Below, one piece after another: positions 5,419 through 6,208 of a DNA stretch of 6,208 bases. Positions within the stretch are counted from its first letter, which is position 1; each line of letters opens with the position of its first letter. The stretch lies in contig DPJQ01000034.1 in assembly GCA_003542935.1 (NCBI GenBank), positions 1 through 6,208 of the forward strand. Direction: 5' to 3'. The notes beneath the pieces were generated by a model. The model saw only the letters and a program-made list of their open reading frames with translations, made no database searches and was not told the DNA's origin. Made by a program: the position numbers and the translations under genes. This DNA comes from Lachnospiraceae bacterium (GTDB lineage Bacteria; Bacillota; Clostridia; Lachnospirales; Lachnospiraceae).

Positions 5419-6208
5419 TTATAATGTAATATTACCGATGGCCTGAATCTGGATATTATTACTGATCTCATTAAAAGAAAGCACATACACATCCGGGAAA
5501 AACTGCTCAATCAGCCTGTAAAAATGCACCCGCACCACCTGACTGGTCAACACCAGCGGAGACTGGGCCAATTCATGGAATTTCTTCACCTCATTTGAGA
5601 GCTGCGTGATAATATTCTGCATCACATCAGGGCTTAAAGCGAGGTACATGCCCCGCTCCCCTGAAGTCAGGCTGGTCACGATGCTTTTCTCCAGCTCAGC
5701 ATCCAGCGTTACCACCTTCATGCTGCCGCCCTCGCAGAATTTCCTCGTGATTGTGCGCTTCAAGGCCACACGGATATTTTCTGTAATCGTATCGATATCT
5801 TTAATGGTCATGGCCGAATCGATGATCGTCTCCATGATTGTCTCCATATCCTTGATCGGAATACCTTCTTTGAGCAGATTCGTCAAAATCTTCTGGAAGT
5901 TTCCATAAGAGATCAGGGCGGGAATCAATTCGTCCACCAACTCCGGTGTCTGCTTCTTCATATTCTCCACCAGGCGCACCACTTCCTGGCGATTCAACAG
6001 TTCATGGGCATGCTGGCGCACCGTCTCGGACAGATGGGTAAGCATGACAGACAACGGGTCGATGACCGTATAACCATAGATCTCCGCCATCTCCTTTTTA
6101 TCCACGGTAATCCATTTACTCGGAATACCATATGCCGGTTCGATGGTATCGATACCATCGATTTCTTTTTCCAGATTCGGGGGTTCCAAAGCCAGGTAGT
6201 AGTCCACC
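5419..6208 (-). CDS. flhA: Flagellar biosynthesis protein FlhA, C-terminal part (5' end outside window)
   Basis: FlhA is the inner-membrane export-gate subunit of the flagellar type III secretion system. Its cytoplasmic C-terminal domain docks chaperone-substrate complexes before export. Only about 262 codons are present, against roughly 680-700 for the family, so the membrane half lies beyond the window edge. The first visible codon is an internal GTG (Val), not a start. What is seen is the cytoplasmic domain. It includes the family signature EPAYGIPSKWI (residues 23-33 of the fragment), then a segment with DPLSVMLTHLSETVRQHAHELLNRQEV (a family hallmark, around 50-75). The terminal part, with HFYRLIEQFFPDVYVLSFNEI followed by a hydrophobic end, is also typical. 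No transmembrane segments occur in the fragment. The gene ends with TAA 36 bp before the sigma factor gene and is probably co-transcribed with it. A perfect 22-bp palindrome lies in codons of residues 16-23. Identification is firm. Confidence 0.95.
   Translation of the reverse strand, partial: VDYYLALEPPNLEKEIDGIDTIEPAYGIPSKWITVDKKEMAEIYGYTVIDPLSVMLTHLSETVRQHAHELLNRQEVVRLVENMKKQTPELVDELIPALISYGNFQKILTNLLKEGIPIKDMETIMETIIDSAMTIKDIDTITENIRVALKRTITRKFCEGGSMKVVTLDAELEKSIVTSLTSGERGMYLALSPDVMQNIITQLSNEVKKFHELAQSPLVLTSQVVRVHFYRLIEQFFPDVYVLSFNEISNNIQIQAIGNITL
6140..6161. repeat. Perfect 22-bp palindrome inside flhA
   Basis: The two 11-base halves are exact reverse complements with no spacer, and the centre is ATCGAT (half site TCGATGGTATC). 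On the coding strand it encodes the I-D-G-I-D-T-I run of FlhA. The protein repeat I-D-x-I-D explains part of the symmetry but does not require it to be perfect. Whether it is a protein-binding site, an mRNA hairpin or chance cannot be decided from this sequence. Confidence 0.6.

Overview
The window is a stretch of a flagellar/chemotaxis operon from a Gram-positive, Clostridia-type bacterium. The gene set supports this: a CheC-CheD pair plus CheV (a Firmicutes-style chemotaxis set), a FliA/SigD-type sigma factor, and two consecutive FlgF/FlgG-family rod genes like flhO-flhP of Bacillus. Strong GGAGG-type ribosome sites and mid-range GC would suit a Lachnospiraceae-like genome, but that family-level placement is inference. 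All eight genes are on the minus strand, so transcription runs from the high-coordinate end to the low-coordinate end. No coding stretch on the plus strand is credible.

In transcription order the genes are: the C-terminal third of flhA (type III export gate, cut by the window edge); the flagellar sigma factor fliA/sigD; two rod/hook-basal-body proteins (FlgF/FlgG family); cheC (CheY-P phosphatase); cheD (receptor deamidase and CheC partner); cheV (CheW-receiver fusion); and a degenerate EAL plus HDOD protein cut by the other window edge. Spacing is tight: 36 bp, a 20-bp overlap, 44 bp, 12 bp, 3 bp, 111 bp and 1 bp. This suggests one polycistronic unit with several translationally coupled junctions. 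No intrinsic terminator (hairpin plus T-tract) was found.

The genes fit one programme. FlhA exports the rod proteins, and the sigma factor turns on late flagellar and chemotaxis genes. CheC, CheD and CheV adjust receptor-kinase signalling (dephosphorylation of CheY-P, receptor deamidation, and phosphorylation-dependent coupling). The last gene looks like a non-catalytic c-di-GMP-family regulator tied translationally to CheV.

The only sizeable gap, between cheD and cheV, holds the most notable non-coding structure. It is a roughly 48-nt imperfect hairpin that starts in the cheD stop codon, and its three non-Watson-Crick pairs other than one mismatch become G-U only in the operon-strand RNA. 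A weak sigma-28-like promoter follows it. Other points of interest are a perfect 22-bp palindrome inside flhA, loss of the Asn in the first CheC phosphatase site, and the absence of flhF/flhG between flhA and the sigma gene.
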